Shown here piece by piece: positions 63,227 to 64,000 of a DNA stretch of 64,000 bases. Made by a program: the position numbers and the translations under genes. Under the pieces are notes generated by a model, which saw only the letters and a list, made by a program, of their open reading frames with translations, did not search any database and was not told the DNA's origin. Origin of the DNA: Planctomycetota bacterium (GTDB lineage: Bacteria; Planctomycetota; Phycisphaerae; Phycisphaerales; Zrk34); NCBI GenBank assembly GCA_016125255.1, contig WGMD01000017.1:1-64000 (forward strand). Direction: 5' to 3'. The first letter of the stretch is position 1. Every line of letters starts with the position of its first letter.

Positions 63227-64000
63227 TCAGAGCGTCGCGATGATCGTCGTGTCCGTTTCGGTTTCCGCGGCGTGCTCGAAGGGCACATGCTCGTGATGAT
63301 CCTCGTGATGCGGATGGTCGCCGTGATCATGCACCGCGCCCTGCGCGATGAACAGGACGGTCAGGAACGTGAACACGTAGGCCTGAAGGAACGCCACGAA
63401 GAGTTCGAGCAGACTCATGATCACGCCGCCGAGGACAGCCGGAGCGACGATCGCGCCGCGCACCGTGTAGCTTTCAGCGAGGAAGATCATGCCGATGATC
63501 GCGCCCAGCACGAGGTGGCCGGCGAGCATGTTGGCGAATAGACGCATGCACAGCGCGAAGGGCTTGATGAACGCGCCGACGATTTCCAGAATGACCAGCA
63601 GAATCGCCACGGGCATGAGCCCCGGCGAGGCGTCCTTCATGAAAGGCCAGAGCGGGACGGGGGCGAAGTGGGCGAAATACTTGAGCCCGTGCTCGCGCAG
63701 GCCCACGAAAAGGATCATGAAGAAGCTGATGAGGGCGAGCACGATGGTGACGGCGATATTGCCGGTCGCGGTGCCGCCGAGATGCTCCCAATGCTCGTTG
63801 AAAAGCGCCAGAAGCGATCCGAGCGGGAACATGCCAAGAAGGTTGCAGAAGAGGATGAAGAAGAAGGTGGTCCAGATGTAGCCGATGTAGGTTTCGGTGA
63901 GTTTGCCGAGGGCGGGTCGGGTCATTTCCTCGCGGAGGAAGACGAGGATGACTTCGACGATCTGGCTGAGCTTGCCGTTGGTGAGGTAGTCGTCGGTGGA
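63227..64000 (-). CDS. atpB: ATP synthase F0 subunit a, 5' end beyond the window
   Basis: 257 codons are visible before the stop, and the reading frame continues past the right edge (63926-64000 reads on as ...NGKLSQIVEVILVFLREE). The proton-channel features are FIKPFALCMRLFANMLAGHL with the essential Arg, and the last helices LLELFVAFLQAYVFTFLTVL. The C-terminal tail is unusually rich in His, Asp and Glu (VHDHGDHPHHEDHHEHVPFE), a possible metal-binding extension. It leads the minus-strand ATP synthase cluster. Confidence 0.95.
   Translation of the reverse strand, partial: STDDYLTNGKLSQIVEVILVFLREEMTRPALGKLTETYIGYIWTTFFFILFCNLLGMFPLGSLLALFNEHWEHLGGTATGNIAVTIVLALISFFMILFVGLREHGLKYFAHFAPVPLWPFMKDASPGLMPVAILLVILEIVGAFIKPFALCMRLFANMLAGHLVLGAIIGMIFLAESYTVRGAIVAPAVLGGVIMSLLELFVAFLQAYVFTFLTVLFIAQGAVHDHGDHPHHEDHHEHVPFEHAAETETDTTIIATL

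Overview
The window is a GC-rich bacterial chromosome segment with tightly packed housekeeping genes. I infer a planctomycete, most like the Phycisphaerae. The grounds are a eukaryote-type (GT3) glycogen synthase, an ATP synthase b subunit with a secretory-type N-terminus, a secreted serpin, CHASE2/FecR signalling genes, many lipoproteins and very many hairpin-forming intergenic repeats. No rRNA or tRNA gene was recognised, and the taxonomic call has not been tested by any search.

Layout: 1-926 holds a tandem array of an approximately 138-bp repeat, a DUF559 (Vsr-like) nuclease gene and one more repeat end. 945-10830 carries a DUF393 thiol oxidoreductase, panB, an HtrA protease, citrate synthase, homoserine dehydrogenase, glycogen synthase and a secreted caspase-fold (C25-like) protein. 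11018-21155 holds a phosphatase-superfamily protein, an aldose epimerase, archaeal-type phosphoglycerate mutase, a zinc-ribbon protein, an enolase-superfamily enzyme overlapping a LigD-phosphoesterase-like gene, a TPR lipoprotein, an FAD oxidoreductase and a serpin. 21371-24604 is a methyl-cycle operon (ArsR-methyltransferase fusion ... ahcY) interrupted by a lower-GC pair encoding a HEPN-like and a small BolA/KH-like protein. sthA follows.

26321-32781 is a peptide ABC transporter operon on the minus strand. 33314-43255 includes a GH57 amylase, the lactate-utilisation genes lutA-lutB-lutC, an entericidin-like peptide, a CgeB-like glycosyltransferase, prfA, rpmE and a glycogen debranching enzyme. 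43271-53444 has trpD, an outer-membrane barrel with a lipoprotein and a FecR protein, a CHASE2 adenylate cyclase, two CNNM/CorB-like membrane proteins and a TPR-YggX fusion. 53483-59938 has an SGNH lipoprotein, a CHASE-PAS-GGDEF protein, a Nudix hydrolase and a membrane-anchored HEAT-repeat protein. The right edge (60012-64000) is atpB-E-F-H-A on the minus strand, with atpB cut by the window end and no atpG/D/C after atpA.

Functional links: three glycogen genes (synthase, GH57, debranching enzyme) lie within 36 kb but are not co-transcribed. The methyl-cycle operon looks self-controlled by its ArsR-methyltransferase protein through an inverted repeat at its promoter. LutABC would oxidise L-lactate. 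The most interesting items are the HEPN/KH-like cassette inside the ahcY operon, the DUF559-repeat unit and its gene-less copy at 10838-11014, the TPR-YggX fusion, the serpin with a coiled-coil insertion, and several families of intergenic hairpins built from short reiterated words.
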